DNA of 64,000 bases from positions 372,001 to 436,000 of the forward strand of contig NZ_FOLH01000003.1 in assembly GCF_900112235.1 (NCBI RefSeq). The letters are read 5' to 3'. Position 1 is the stretch's first letter. Every line of letters begins with the position of its first letter. The position numbers and the translations under genes are program-made. Shown here in pieces: positions 1 to 8,009 of the stretch. The notes under the pieces were generated by a model, which ran no database searches, was not told the DNA's origin, and was given only the letters and a program-made list of their open reading frames with translations. The DNA comes from Marinospirillum celere. Its GTDB lineage: Bacteria > Pseudomonadota > Gammaproteobacteria > Pseudomonadales > Halomonadaceae.

Positions 1-3
1 GTC

Positions 4-1185
4 ATGAATCGTAAAGAGCTGGAATACCACATGAAAGAAGGTGGCAGTCTGATGCTGTCCGGAGAGGTGCTTAATGGTGATTATTCAGGAATCGAGTTAA
101 AGGGCGGTATCTTCAGTAAAGTTGATTTTAGCGGCTGTAATCTGGAAGCAGCCAGGTTAACGGAATGCATCTTCATCGAATGCACTTTTAATGCCTCTCA
201 GGCTCAAGCTAGCCATTTAAGGGATTGCAGCTTTGATGCTTGCCGGCTGGAAGCTTGTCTTTTTACACAAGCACACTGGTATGACTGCAACCTGATCAAC
301 TGCACAGCCAATAATTCCCGTTTCGACCAGGCCCTTCTGAAAAACTGTTCTTTCATCGAACTTGTGGCCGAGCAGAGCAACTGGAATCATTCCACTCTGG
401 AGGAGTGTAATTTTGTCGAATCTGACTGTAGTGCCAGCAGTTTTGTCGAGGTGAAAGCTTCCGACCTTTCCTTTGTTGAGACCTGCCTGGTATCCAGCAA
501 CTGGAAAGGCAGCAGTTGGGACTCAATGAACTTTGTTGAATCAGACCTAAGTAAATCTTTACTAGAGGAAATCCAGGGCTTCAGATGCAACTTAATCGAG
601 TGTACTTTTGCAGAATCCTTTTTTAAAAACTGCCAGCTGGGTTTAATGCTTTTTCATACTGTCGATTTAAAGGGTATTAATTTTTCAGCCACAGGTCTGG
701 AGAATCCTCAGTTTCATGCCTGCGAGCTCAATCAGTGTAATTTTGAGAAGATGAATTTAGCCCAGTCTAACTTTATGGGTAGTCAGCTGTATAAAAGCTC
801 TTTTCTGAAGGCCAATCTTGTTAATGCTAACTTCATTGAAGCCAATGCCAGTTACTGTATATTCAGCCAAGCCAGTATGGATCAAGCACTTTTTATCAAG
901 TCAGATCTCTCCTACTCTGAAATATCACAGGTTACTGCAATCCAGGCACAATTTACCGAAGCTAACCTGGCTGAAGCCTGTTTAGCAGGCAGTGACTTGA
1001 CCTATGCTGACTTTAGTCATGCCTTACTCAAGAATACGGACTTTCGAGATACCCGGTTACACCGCGCCAACTTACATGAAATTATAGACCCTGGAGCCCT
1101 TTGGCAGGGCTCCAGCAAGAGTGAAGCCCTGCCAACCGACCCTGTACGTAAAAAATCTGAAGACCATGCCACAACCAAGAGGTAA
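4..1185 (+). CDS. Pentapeptide-repeat protein, type VI secretion-associated (5' end may lie outside window)
   Basis: About 393 residues, nearly all of them five-residue repeats of the A(D/N)LXX or XXFXX type from about residue 25 to 355, with many variants such as NFIEA, NFVES and CNFEK. Such repeats fold as a right-handed quadrilateral beta-helix used for protein contacts. The tail after residue 360 is polar and unrepeated. The reading frame stays open through base 1, so this could be the C-terminal part of a larger protein: DUF2169 proteins of type VI secretion clusters often end in such repeats. It lies 2 nt upstream of a DUF3540 gene and close to a DUF4150 gene, which supports a role in loading or delivering a type VI effector. 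The exact role is inferred from context. Confidence 0.8.
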   Translation: MNRKELEYHMKEGGSLMLSGEVLNGDYSGIELKGGIFSKVDFSGCNLEAARLTECIFIECTFNASQAQASHLRDCSFDACRLEACLFTQAHWYDCNLINCTANNSRFDQALLKNCSFIELVAEQSNWNHSTLEECNFVESDCSASSFVEVKASDLSFVETCLVSSNWKGSSWDSMNFVESDLSKSLLEEIQGFRCNLIECTFAESFFKNCQLGLMLFHTVDLKGINFSATGLENPQFHACELNQCNFEKMNLAQSNFMGSQLYKSSFLKANLVNANFIEANASYCIFSQASMDQALFIKSDLSYSEISQVTAIQAQFTEANLAEACLAGSDLTYADFSHALLKNTDFRDTRLHRANLHEIIDPGALWQGSSKSEALPTDPVRKKSEDHATTKR

Positions 1186-1187
1186 GT

Positions 1188-1817
1188 ATGCAACCATTAA
1201 AAGCCAACGATGACTTCAACTCATCAACATTGCTAACCGAGGGCAGAGTCCAGAGCAAAAGCGGCGACCTCTGGTTAGTAGTCACTGAGCAAGGCCTTTT
1301 TAAAGTACGCAAGGCTTTTTCCTGCCTCCTTGAACCCAAGCTGGGTGATAAGGTTTTGCTACAACTCCCACCCCAGGGAAGCTGCTACCTTTTGGCTATC
1401 TTAGAACGGGACCAGGAAGCTGCTGCAGAAATCCATTTTAATCAGGATGTTCACTTTCACTTCAAGGGTAATCGTTGCCAATGGCTAGGCTTAAGTGAAC
1501 TCAAGTTACAATCTTTAAAAACGGATGTCTTCTCTTCAGAAACCAACTTCTCGGCTAATAAACTAACCACATCCGGAGGTCAAGCAACCCACCGATGGAA
1601 GCAGGTTAACTGTCTGGTTGAAGAGTTGATCCATGCAGGCAAACTCTACTTTCAAAGAGTCACTCAATCAGTAAGACGTATTAAAGGGGTTGATCAAAAG
1701 GATAGTGAGCAGACACTACATACTGCACGTAAGTCATTAAGAATGCATAGCCAACAAGCAAGCATCACATCCAAGCAGGATATGCGAATTGACAGCAAGC
1801 GTATTCATATGGGTTAA
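1188..1817 (+). CDS. DUF3540 domain protein, type VI secretion accessory
   Basis: 209 residues. The N-terminal half has a small beta-rich domain (residues 18-80, with GDLWLVV and GDKVLLQLP) typical of DUF3540 proteins, which sit beside DUF2169 and DUF4150 genes in type VI secretion islands. The C-terminal part is a charged helix plus a short repetitive stretch ending near MRIDSKRIHMG, like the beta-helical tail of the family. An AAGAGG ribosome site lies just ahead of the ATG, inside the end of the pentapeptide gene, so the two are co-translated. No catalytic motif is visible. Family assignment is from sequence resemblance; function as adaptor or spike-associated protein is inferred from neighbours. 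Confidence 0.7.
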   Translation: MQPLKANDDFNSSTLLTEGRVQSKSGDLWLVVTEQGLFKVRKAFSCLLEPKLGDKVLLQLPPQGSCYLLAILERDQEAAAEIHFNQDVHFHFKGNRCQWLGLSELKLQSLKTDVFSSETNFSANKLTTSGGQATHRWKQVNCLVEELIHAGKLYFQRVTQSVRRIKGVDQKDSEQTLHTARKSLRMHSQQASITSKQDMRIDSKRIHMG

Positions 1818-1829
1818 GGAGAAAAGCTC

Positions 1830-2243
1830 ATGGTTTTTGCAACAACACAGATGGGTGGGATGAACTTAGCCTTTCCCGATGTTTGCTTAACACCCATTCC
1901 ATCGCCAGCGGGGCCAATTCCCACGCCCATACCTTATCCCAACACCGCCATGCCGAACACCGCGATACCTTCACAAATGAAGGTATTAACCATGGCCATG
2001 TTAAACCACAATATGACAACCATAACACCCATGAGCCAAGGGGATAATGCGGGTACTAACTTGAACCCAGTATCCGGGTTGGTTATGGGGCCACAAAAAC
2101 AGCTTATGGGGAGTAAAAAAGTCTTTATGGGGGGTATGCCTGCAAATCGTATGCTAGGTACCAGTGCCCAAAATGGGCCGACACCTGGTGCCATGGGTGT
2201 CACTCTTGCACCATCACAAACAAAGCTGATGCTCCTGGGTTAA
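1830..2243 (+). CDS. DUF4150 / PAAR-like spike-tip protein
   Basis: 137 residues, rich in Gly, Pro, Met and Thr. It begins with a hydrophobic stretch followed by a PIPSPAGPIPTPIPYPN segment, which is characteristic of DUF4150, a PAAR-like family that caps the VgrG spike of type VI secretion systems. It is a stand-alone PAAR-like domain, with no C-terminal toxin fused. AAGGAG precedes the ATG by a good distance. The gene ends 4 nt inside the convergent spermidine-synthase-like gene. No toxin or immunity gene follows, so a cargo, if any, is encoded upstream of the window or elsewhere. Confidence 0.8.
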   Translation: MVFATTQMGGMNLAFPDVCLTPIPSPAGPIPTPIPYPNTAMPNTAIPSQMKVLTMAMLNHNMTTITPMSQGDNAGTNLNPVSGLVMGPQKQLMGSKKVFMGGMPANRMLGTSAQNGPTPGAMGVTLAPSQTKLMLLG

Positions 2244-4735
2244 TCCCCAAAAACCCTTAGGTAGTCAGGCAGCTGCCGTTGATAGGCTTCCAGTAAGGCT
2301 TCGCGGTCGTAGGTGTTTTCTTCCAGTAGCGGGAAAACGCCTTTACCTGCTTCACCCAAGGCTTTGCTATTGCTTCGGCGGGTTTCCAGGTAGCGGCTGA
2401 CGGGGGCTTCATACATTAGGAAGGGGTAGTCATCCCGGTGGATGCGCGCGCCCTGGGCAAAGGCTTGCAGTTCTTTTTCAGTGAGCCAGATGTGAGCCAA
2501 GAGTTCTTCCAACTGATGAATACTTACTGGTTCAGCGGCCAGGTCTTCGCTAATCGCAGGGTGGCTCATTCTGCGTTGGATCTTCTGAGTATCCAGTTTC
2601 AAGGGTTGCTGGGAGCCAACCAGTAACAGATCAGCTTCATTCAGGGTGATAGCTGCCAGGCTGTGTGGAAAAACCGACTGGAAGGTCGCTACCACTGAGC
2701 GAATGTTGTCGATTTCCATATCGTAGATTTGTATCCACTGGGCAAAAATGCCTTCAGATTTCAGTGAGCGAGCACCCAGCTCGTAATACTCCTGGGTAAA
2801 GAGGTTGGCGATGCCAGCGATCCAGGGGTTGGAAGGCTCAGAAATGATGATGTCGTAGCTTGCTGGGTTTAGGTAGATATGCAAGCGACCATCAGTCATT
2901 TTGATATCCACCTGAGGCATTTCATGCAGCCTGTGGTTGTAGTCAGCGAACAGCTTAGCACCTTCGACCATAGCGGGTTCTATTTCAACCAGAACCAGTT
3001 CTTCAACCTCTGGATGCAAGCTGGCCGACGCCACGGTTACCCCTGTACCCATGCCAATAACAGCAACACTTTCCGGCTTTTCATGCAGCAATAGCGGAAG
3101 GTGGGCGCTGAGTTTTTGGGTGGGCATATCCAGGTAGGAAGAACCATCAATCTTGCCATTGGTGGAGATGTATAAATCCTGATTACGACTCAGTTTATCC
3201 CTTTCCACGGTAACTGTAGCGGTCAGGCCATCACGGTAGTAAAGCAGTTCCGTTGCTTCTTCCAGAAAATCCTCAAGGGACATTTCTTCGAGCACCCCGC
3301 GATAGGCTTCAACATATTCAGAAACACCGCTGGCCATCAAATGCTGTTTCCAGGGTGGCGCCAGATAAACACCCACCAACAGCAGATTTAAAGCCAAAAG
3401 GCCGGGCAGGTACCAGAGCTTTTTGATCAGTGGGAACACCACCAGACAGGCAGCAACCAGAAACGCACTGGCCGCGAGAAGCAGACTGGGCATCAGACCT
3501 GCCAGGGGAATCAAAACAAAGCCCACCCCCAGAGCACCGACTATGGCGCCCAGGGTATTCCAGAAATAAATATGCCCGGTATTGCGAGCGGCTGCTTCCC
3601 GGTGGGTCATCACCAGTTGTAGCGCCAAAGGGAAAAGCATGCCCATTAACCAGGTTGGCAATAAAATAATCAACAGGGATAAAAGAATATTGGTCTGGAA
3701 TTGTCCCAGTAGGCTGGCCGCTTGACCGGCTTCATAACCTTGAATAAACCAGCCGGGCAAAAGTGCAAACTGGTAGCTGGTCGCGTAGACAGCAACCGCA
3801 GCAGCCAGGGACAGGCCAGCGAACCAGTAAACCAGGCCTTTTTTAATCCATTTCAGCAATAATGCTGAAGTCAGCGCACCGGCACCCAGGCCAAGTAGAA
3901 AGACAGCCAGAACACTAGTAAAGGCATAAGCCGAAGCACCCAGCACCAAAACCAGCACCCGGGTCCACACCAGCTGACAGGCCAGGCCTGCCGCGCCGGT
4001 CAAGGTCACGGCAGCAGCAACCCAGGGCAGGCCTACTCCTGAAGCAGGCATGGGCATATTAGCCGTTGCTGAAGCCCTCGGGTCGGTTTCCAGTCTGGCC
4101 TGTGAAAGGCTTTCATAACGGTGGCTGAGGAGCAATACTAGCCCACCCAGGCTTAGATTGCCCAAAGCAACCAGATAGAGGGTCGTTGACATGGGCAGCA
4201 GAGGCAAAAAGACAAAACCAGCCAGTAGACAGCCAATTACTGCACCCAGGGTATTCAGCGCATAGAAAAGACCGGTTACCTGCCCTGAGTGTTGGGTATT
4301 CTGGGCGGCAAAACGGGCCAAAAAAGGCAGGGTTGCGCCCATCAGCAAAGTGGGAGGTAAAAGTATCAGGATGCTGAGTAACAGTCTGAGAAAACTTAAT
4401 AGCCAGATATTGTCAGCGGCCTGATGCCCCAGCAGCCCAAACACCGGTAGAAAAAGCTTGAACAACCAAGGACTTAAAAGCACATAGCTGCTAAGCAGAA
4501 TTTCCAGGAAGCCGTAGGCTTTTAAAGGGCGAAGCAGTTGATCGGCCCAACGACTGGCGAGGTGAGCACCAAGGGCGAGCCCCCCCATAAAAACCGCAAC
4601 CAGCGTTGCCACAGCCAGGGCATCAGATCCCAGTTCACCACTTAACATACGTGTCCAGGTCACTTCATACACCAGGGCCAAAGCACCTGAGAAGAAGAAG
4701 ATAAAACCGATGAAGTAAGTGAGGTAGCGAACCAA
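2240..4735 (-). CDS. Polytopic membrane protein fused to a spermidine-synthase-like methyltransferase-fold domain
   Basis: 831 residues. Residues 1-205 and about 238-460 are two diverged copies of a hydrophobic unit. Each has a VWTR/VTWTR motif, a PT(L/W)LMG motif and an NTLGA(V/I)(I/V)G motif, and together they give roughly 12-14 membrane segments. Residues 490-760 form a cytoplasmic spermidine-synthase-like domain with GMGTG (561-565), E584, DGR (615-617) and SEPSNPW (632-638). These correspond to the decarboxylated-SAM and polyamine pocket of SpeE. The family is usually named fused MFS/spermidine synthase; its substrate is not established. Start is TTG: the next Met lies beyond the first membrane helix. 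No separate speD or speE is nearby. Confidence 0.75.
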   Translation of the reverse strand: MVRYLTYFIGFIFFFSGALALVYEVTWTRMLSGELGSDALAVATLVAVFMGGLALGAHLASRWADQLLRPLKAYGFLEILLSSYVLLSPWLFKLFLPVFGLLGHQAADNIWLLSFLRLLLSILILLPPTLLMGATLPFLARFAAQNTQHSGQVTGLFYALNTLGAVIGCLLAGFVFLPLLPMSTTLYLVALGNLSLGGLVLLLSHRYESLSQARLETDPRASATANMPMPASGVGLPWVAAAVTLTGAAGLACQLVWTRVLVLVLGASAYAFTSVLAVFLLGLGAGALTSALLLKWIKKGLVYWFAGLSLAAAVAVYATSYQFALLPGWFIQGYEAGQAASLLGQFQTNILLSLLIILLPTWLMGMLFPLALQLVMTHREAAARNTGHIYFWNTLGAIVGALGVGFVLIPLAGLMPSLLLAASAFLVAACLVVFPLIKKLWYLPGLLALNLLLVGVYLAPPWKQHLMASGVSEYVEAYRGVLEEMSLEDFLEEATELLYYRDGLTATVTVERDKLSRNQDLYISTNGKIDGSSYLDMPTQKLSAHLPLLLHEKPESVAVIGMGTGVTVASASLHPEVEELVLVEIEPAMVEGAKLFADYNHRLHEMPQVDIKMTDGRLHIYLNPASYDIIISEPSNPWIAGIANLFTQEYYELGARSLKSEGIFAQWIQIYDMEIDNIRSVVATFQSVFPHSLAAITLNEADLLLVGSQQPLKLDTQKIQRRMSHPAISEDLAAEPVSIHQLEELLAHIWLTEKELQAFAQGARIHRDDYPFLMYEAPVSRYLETRRSNSKALGEAGKGVFPLLEENTYDREALLEAYQRQLPDYLRVFGD

Positions 4736-4773
4736 GGTCCCGTCCCTGCTATTAGTTATTTAAATGTTTTTTT

Positions 4774-4802
4774 GTTTTACAGGAGTAACAGGGAAGCTTC
4801 AA
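4774..4802 (-). promoter_or_regulatory. Candidate sigma70 promoter for the fused membrane protein gene
   Basis: On the minus strand TTGAAG (4802-4797) and TAAAAC (4779-4774) are separated by exactly 17 bases, each matching the consensus at four of six positions. The site lies between the upstream terminator and the TTG start. This is pattern matching only. Confidence 0.4.
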
Positions 4803-4835
4803 GATCGAAACAAAGAGAAAGGGAAGTGGGTCACA

Positions 4836-4873
4836 TTTTTAAAGCCTCCGGGATGCTGATTGATCCCAGAGGC
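4836..4873 (-). terminator. Rho-independent terminator of the PAS/chemoreceptor-like gene
   Basis: Minus-strand reading gives an 11-bp stem (arms 4873-4863 and 4854-4844, one mismatch, 8-nt loop) followed by TTTAAAAAT. It lies 40 nt after the stop codon of the PAS gene. Confidence 0.7.
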
Positions 4874-4911
4874 TAAAGAAGCGGAAGCTGCTGAAGAGCC
4901 TAAAACAGGCT

Positions 4912-5610
4912 TTATTCGCTGGCTTCAGTCAGTTTTTCTTCCAACTCACCCATCAACTGGGTAATGGACTGGGCTGACTTACCGGTTTCATCGGCCAGTT
5001 CTTTGACCTGGTCAGCAACCACTGCAAAACCTCGTCCTGCTTCACCGGCCCTGGCTGCTTCAATACTGGCATTCAGGCTGAGCATTTTCAGGGTTTTCAG
5101 TACCTGAAGAATTTTCTGGGTTTGGTTGATGATCTGGTTACTGGTCACCCCAACATCTTCCATTTTCTTCTTGCGCTCTATTTCTTGAGCCTTGCGGTCA
5201 TTAATATCTGCGACTATACCTTCCAGATATTCAACCTGGCCGTTATCACCGTAAACGGCACCACCATGCTCATTCACCCACTGGATGCTGCCATCTGAAC
5301 GCTTGATACGGTAGTCAACATTCCAATTGGCATTATTTTCCATGCCTTTGGACACGGCTTCATCGACTTTTTTGGTATCATCCTGATGGATCAGCGACAT
5401 ATAGGAAAGACGCTGGTTATTCAGCAGATCTTTTTCGGCGTAACCGGTTACCTTTTTTACCGCCCCCGCCATATTGACCATAGTAAAACTCTGATCGTTG
5501 CGGCTGCGGTACAGGAAACCATTCATGCGATTGGCAATGCTTTCGTAGATACGTGCGGTATCTTCAGATCCGGTGAAATCCGTATCCTGCTGATAGTCTT
5601 CTGAGCTCAT
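4912..5610 (-). CDS. Soluble PAS domain protein with a short chemoreceptor signalling tip
   Basis: 232 residues from the ATG at 5610. That start has GAGAAGG about 10 nt upstream; a TTG at 5634 would add eight residues but has no ribosome site. An N-terminal PAS_3-type domain (about residues 20-145, with GTI-like ending [16 protein letters not shown]) is followed by a truncated methyl-accepting hairpin. The tip sequence [20 protein letters not shown] is well conserved. There are no membrane helices, no HAMP domain and only about 85 residues of coiled coil, far shorter than a usual receptor. It probably senses a cytoplasmic signal or cofactor and feeds CheA/CheW arrays or acts as a stand-alone partner. 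No chemotaxis genes adjoin it. Confidence 0.75.
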   Translation of the reverse strand: MSSEDYQQDTDFTGSEDTARIYESIANRMNGFLYRSRNDQSFTMVNMAGAVKKVTGYAEKDLLNNQRLSYMSLIHQDDTKKVDEAVSKGMENNANWNVDYRIKRSDGSIQWVNEHGGAVYGDNGQVEYLEGIVADINDRKAQEIERKKKMEDVGVTSNQIINQTQKILQVLKTLKMLSLNASIEAARAGEAGRGFAVVADQVKELADETGKSAQSITQLMGELEEKLTEASE

Positions 5611-5648
5611 AGCGTGAAGGCCTTCTCTGGTCAAAGAAACTGGGGGGG

Positions 5649-5673
5649 ATCAGGAAATAATTTGTTTCCTGAT
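5649..5673. repeat. Perfect 9-bp inverted repeat in the leader of the PAS gene
   Basis: ATCAGGAAA and TTTCCTGAT flank a 7-nt spacer, followed on the minus strand by a run of seven C. It lies 39 nt upstream of the ATG at 5610, where an operator or leader hairpin could act. Confidence 0.35.
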
Positions 5674-5732
5674 TTTACACTTAAAATATCATACCAGTAA
5701 TCAACGCAGGTAAAAGCCCTTTTTCACTTTCC

Positions 5733-6497
5733 ATGACAATCAATAATCAATGGATTTCCCTGGCCCAGTGGCTCGCTGTGATCAGCATGACAGCTGACCA
5801 TGCCGCCCGTTATCTGATTCCAGGCTTAACTGATTTTTATTGGCTGGCCGCCACTCTTGGGCGTCTGGCTTTTCCCTTTTTTGCAGCCCTGGTTGCCTGG
5901 CATGCACTCTTCAATAGCCGCCATTTGGGTCGTTATACCCTGCGTATTCTGATTATCGGTATTTTGGCCCAGCCTGGCTATGCCTGGATGCTCCAGGAGC
6001 CTCTCAATCAGGCTTTGCTCAATGTTTGTTTTACACTGGCAGCGGGGTTGATCTTGACCTGGGGATGGTTAGCAGCCTGGAAAATGCATCAACTAGATGG
6101 CCGCTTTCTCTATTCCTGGTCTTTTCTAGGCGGCCTTCTACTTGCTTTGCTTGCAGCCTGGTTGCTGGATGCTTGGGTCGACTATGGTTTAGTCGGTATC
6201 CTCTTGGTTCCCGCACTGGCGATCAGCTTTCACGCCTATCAACAGCGACAGCAGCCCTGGGGGCAACAACTAGGGGCCTGGGCTCTTTGGTTATTGCCCG
6301 GTTTTCTGGTGTTGGGTCTAAATCCGGCGGGCTTACCCACCTTCAGCAGTTATTTTGCACTGCTGTTGCTGCTTCTACTGATTTTGATCAATCGCTACTG
6401 GCGATGCTGGCAACTGCCCTTTCCTCGTTGGCTATGGCTCAGTTGGTACCCCTTGCACCTGCTGGTTATTGCAGGGGCTGCCCGCTGGCTTGCCTGA
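5733..6497 (+). CDS. TraX family membrane protein
   Basis: 254 residues, strongly hydrophobic, with about eight membrane segments. The N-terminal motif MTADHAARYL and the following GRLAFPFFAALVAWH match the TraX family, named after the F-plasmid pilin N-acetyltransferase. Chromosomal members occur widely without conjugation genes; their substrate is unknown, and an acyl-transfer role at the inner membrane is inferred. The gene stands alone, 2 nt from the convergent folM stop. No tra genes are nearby, so this is not evidence for a plasmid. Confidence 0.7.
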   Translation: MTINNQWISLAQWLAVISMTADHAARYLIPGLTDFYWLAATLGRLAFPFFAALVAWHALFNSRHLGRYTLRILIIGILAQPGYAWMLQEPLNQALLNVCFTLAAGLILTWGWLAAWKMHQLDGRFLYSWSFLGGLLLALLAAWLLDAWVDYGLVGILLVPALAISFHAYQQRQQPWGQQLGAWALWLLPGFLVLGLNPAGLPTFSSYFALLLLLLLILINRYWRCWQLPFPRWLWLSWYPLHLLVIAGAARWLA

Positions 6498-6499
6498 GT

Positions 6500-7252
6500 T
6501 TAGTTTTTCAAATGGCGGCCGCCATTCAGGCGCAGCAGATTGCCCGTCATATAGGGCTGATGGAGCAGATAGTCCAGCGTTTGCCAGAGAACACCAAAAC
6601 CCGGTTCCATATACAGGGGTGACTTGGACAAAGTCTTATGCCGATAGGCGGCATCATCCCCTTCATTAAAAGCTAAAAGAGCGGGCGCTATGGTGTTGAC
6701 CTTGATATCCGGTGCCCAACGTGCAGCAAAGGATAAGGACAGACTTTCCAAACCTGCCTTGCTGGCGACATAGGCTGAGTGCTTGGCCGAACCACGGCGT
6801 ACCACATCATCGGTCAGGTGAACGATATCCGTAGCCTGACCTAGCTCTTTGGCCGCCTTGAGTAGTAAGGGTGCCAATTGATTATTCAGTAAAAAGGGGG
6901 CCTGCTGGTGGATCTGGAACATTTTCTGAAACGTTTCTGCGGCCAGCAATCCCTCAGGATCTTCTTCTGGCAAGGGGTCACGTGACCAGTCCGAGGCATT
7001 GTGAACAAGTGCCCGCAAACCTGAATAGTCTTCCTTGATTCGACGCGCAAACGCCAAAACGCCAGCATTGGTTGCGAAATCAGCCTGAATGCACTGGGCA
7101 CCCAGTTTTTGCAAGCGATCGACGCCGGGTTTAGGCGAACGGTAACTGATCACAACCGGCTGTTGGCAGGCCAAAAGCTGTTCCGCTAAATAAAGACCAG
7201 CTCTTTGTCCTGCCCCGGTAATCAGCACGGGGTAGGTCGTCGATTCAGTCAT
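6500..7252 (-). CDS. folM: Dihydromonapterin reductase-like short-chain dehydrogenase
   Basis: 250 residues from the ATG at 7252; GTG/ATG codons up to 30 nt further upstream would add ten residues. Rossmann motif TGAGQRAG is near the N terminus, as in FolM, and differs from FabG-type TGxxxGIG. The catalytic pair is in SAYVASKAG (Tyr-X3-Lys), and the C-terminal NTIAPALL and NGGRH motifs fit. FolM reduces dihydromonapterin (and dihydrofolate weakly) with NADPH, supplying tetrahydromonapterin, for example to phenylalanine hydroxylase. The chosen start overlaps the fre stop by 8 nt, so the gene is translationally coupled to the flavin reductase. The physiological link between the two is not known. 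Confidence 0.75.
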   Translation of the reverse strand: MTESTTYPVLITGAGQRAGLYLAEQLLACQQPVVISYRSPKPGVDRLQKLGAQCIQADFATNAGVLAFARRIKEDYSGLRALVHNASDWSRDPLPEEDPEGLLAAETFQKMFQIHQQAPFLLNNQLAPLLLKAAKELGQATDIVHLTDDVVRRGSAKHSAYVASKAGLESLSLSFAARWAPDIKVNTIAPALLAFNEGDDAAYRHKTLSKSPLYMEPGFGVLWQTLDYLLHQPYMTGNLLRLNGGRHLKN

Positions 7253-7967
7253 AGTCTCTGGGGGCATAGGCATGAGCATCACTTAACAGGGCGCGAGGCG
7301 GCATGCCTCGACTTATCATAAAGTCTTCAACAGCATAGACTACTGCCGGAGAGCCACTGATAAAACCTCTTATCTGTGCAGCTGACTCTGGCTCAATAAA
7401 ATCCATAGCCAGAGACTCAGTTAGGCTGGCATTACGGCCACGCCAGTCGGCATCAGCCAAGTCCACACAGGCAATTAGCTTGAAGTTCTTGTGCTGCTTT
7501 TCCCAGGCCAAAGCCTGCTGCAAAGCATAAAGCCCTTCTGGGCTACGCGACCCCCAGTAAAGCGTTAGCGGGGCATTCCAATTTGTCTGGAAGGCAGCTT
7601 CCAGCAGAGATTTCATCTGTGCAAAACCGGTTCCTGCCGCAACCAGCAGCAGCGGCTGTTCCGCTTCTGGCAAGACACAAGCACCGGAGGCAAGACGTAG
7701 CTTCAGGCGATTGCCTGTCTTCAGTTGCTGTTGTAGAAGTTCAGAAGTTTCACGACCCGGCAGATATTGGATGTGCAGTTCCAACTGCGGCTGTCCGGGC
7801 GCAGAAGCAATGGAAAAAGGTGCCCAGCTATCCTCAGTAACCTGAATTTCCAGATACTGGCCTGCCTGATACTGCCAAGGCTGATCCCCTTCAAGAAAGA
7901 CTTGAAAAACATCTTTGTTGAAGGGTTGAACACTTGTAATCACTGCTTCTTGGATAGTTGAACTCAT
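7245..7967 (-). CDS. fre: NAD(P)H-flavin reductase
   Basis: 240 residues. Ferredoxin-reductase fold with an N-terminal FAD/flavin-binding barrel containing PFSIAS (the RxYS-like motif) and a C-terminal NAD-binding domain with GTGFAQMKS. Length matches Fre/LuxG. The enzyme reduces free FMN, FAD or riboflavin with NAD(P)H and lacks a tightly bound flavin. It follows ubiD on the same strand, the arrangement also seen in E. coli. Proximity to ubiD makes sense because the UbiD cofactor, prenylated FMN, is built from reduced FMN by UbiX; that connection is inference. Confidence 0.9.
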   Translation of the reverse strand: MSSTIQEAVITSVQPFNKDVFQVFLEGDQPWQYQAGQYLEIQVTEDSWAPFSIASAPGQPQLELHIQYLPGRETSELLQQQLKTGNRLKLRLASGACVLPEAEQPLLLVAAGTGFAQMKSLLEAAFQTNWNAPLTLYWGSRSPEGLYALQQALAWEKQHKNFKLIACVDLADADWRGRNASLTESLAMDFIEPESAAQIRGFISGSPAVVYAVEDFMISRGMPPRALLSDAHAYAPRDYD

Positions 7968-8009
7968 TGCATTCCTGATAGCTTGTTTTCTTGTATCCGA
8001 TCTGGCTGC

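Noticed and set aside
5733..6497. TraX-like gene as a sign of a conjugative element
   Set aside because: No other conjugation, relaxase or integrase gene lies near; chromosomal TraX homologues are common.
6026..6622. Open frame overlapping traX-like gene on the same strand
   Set aside because: It has no ribosome site, poor composition and is a shadow of the TraX reading frame, extending into the end of folM.
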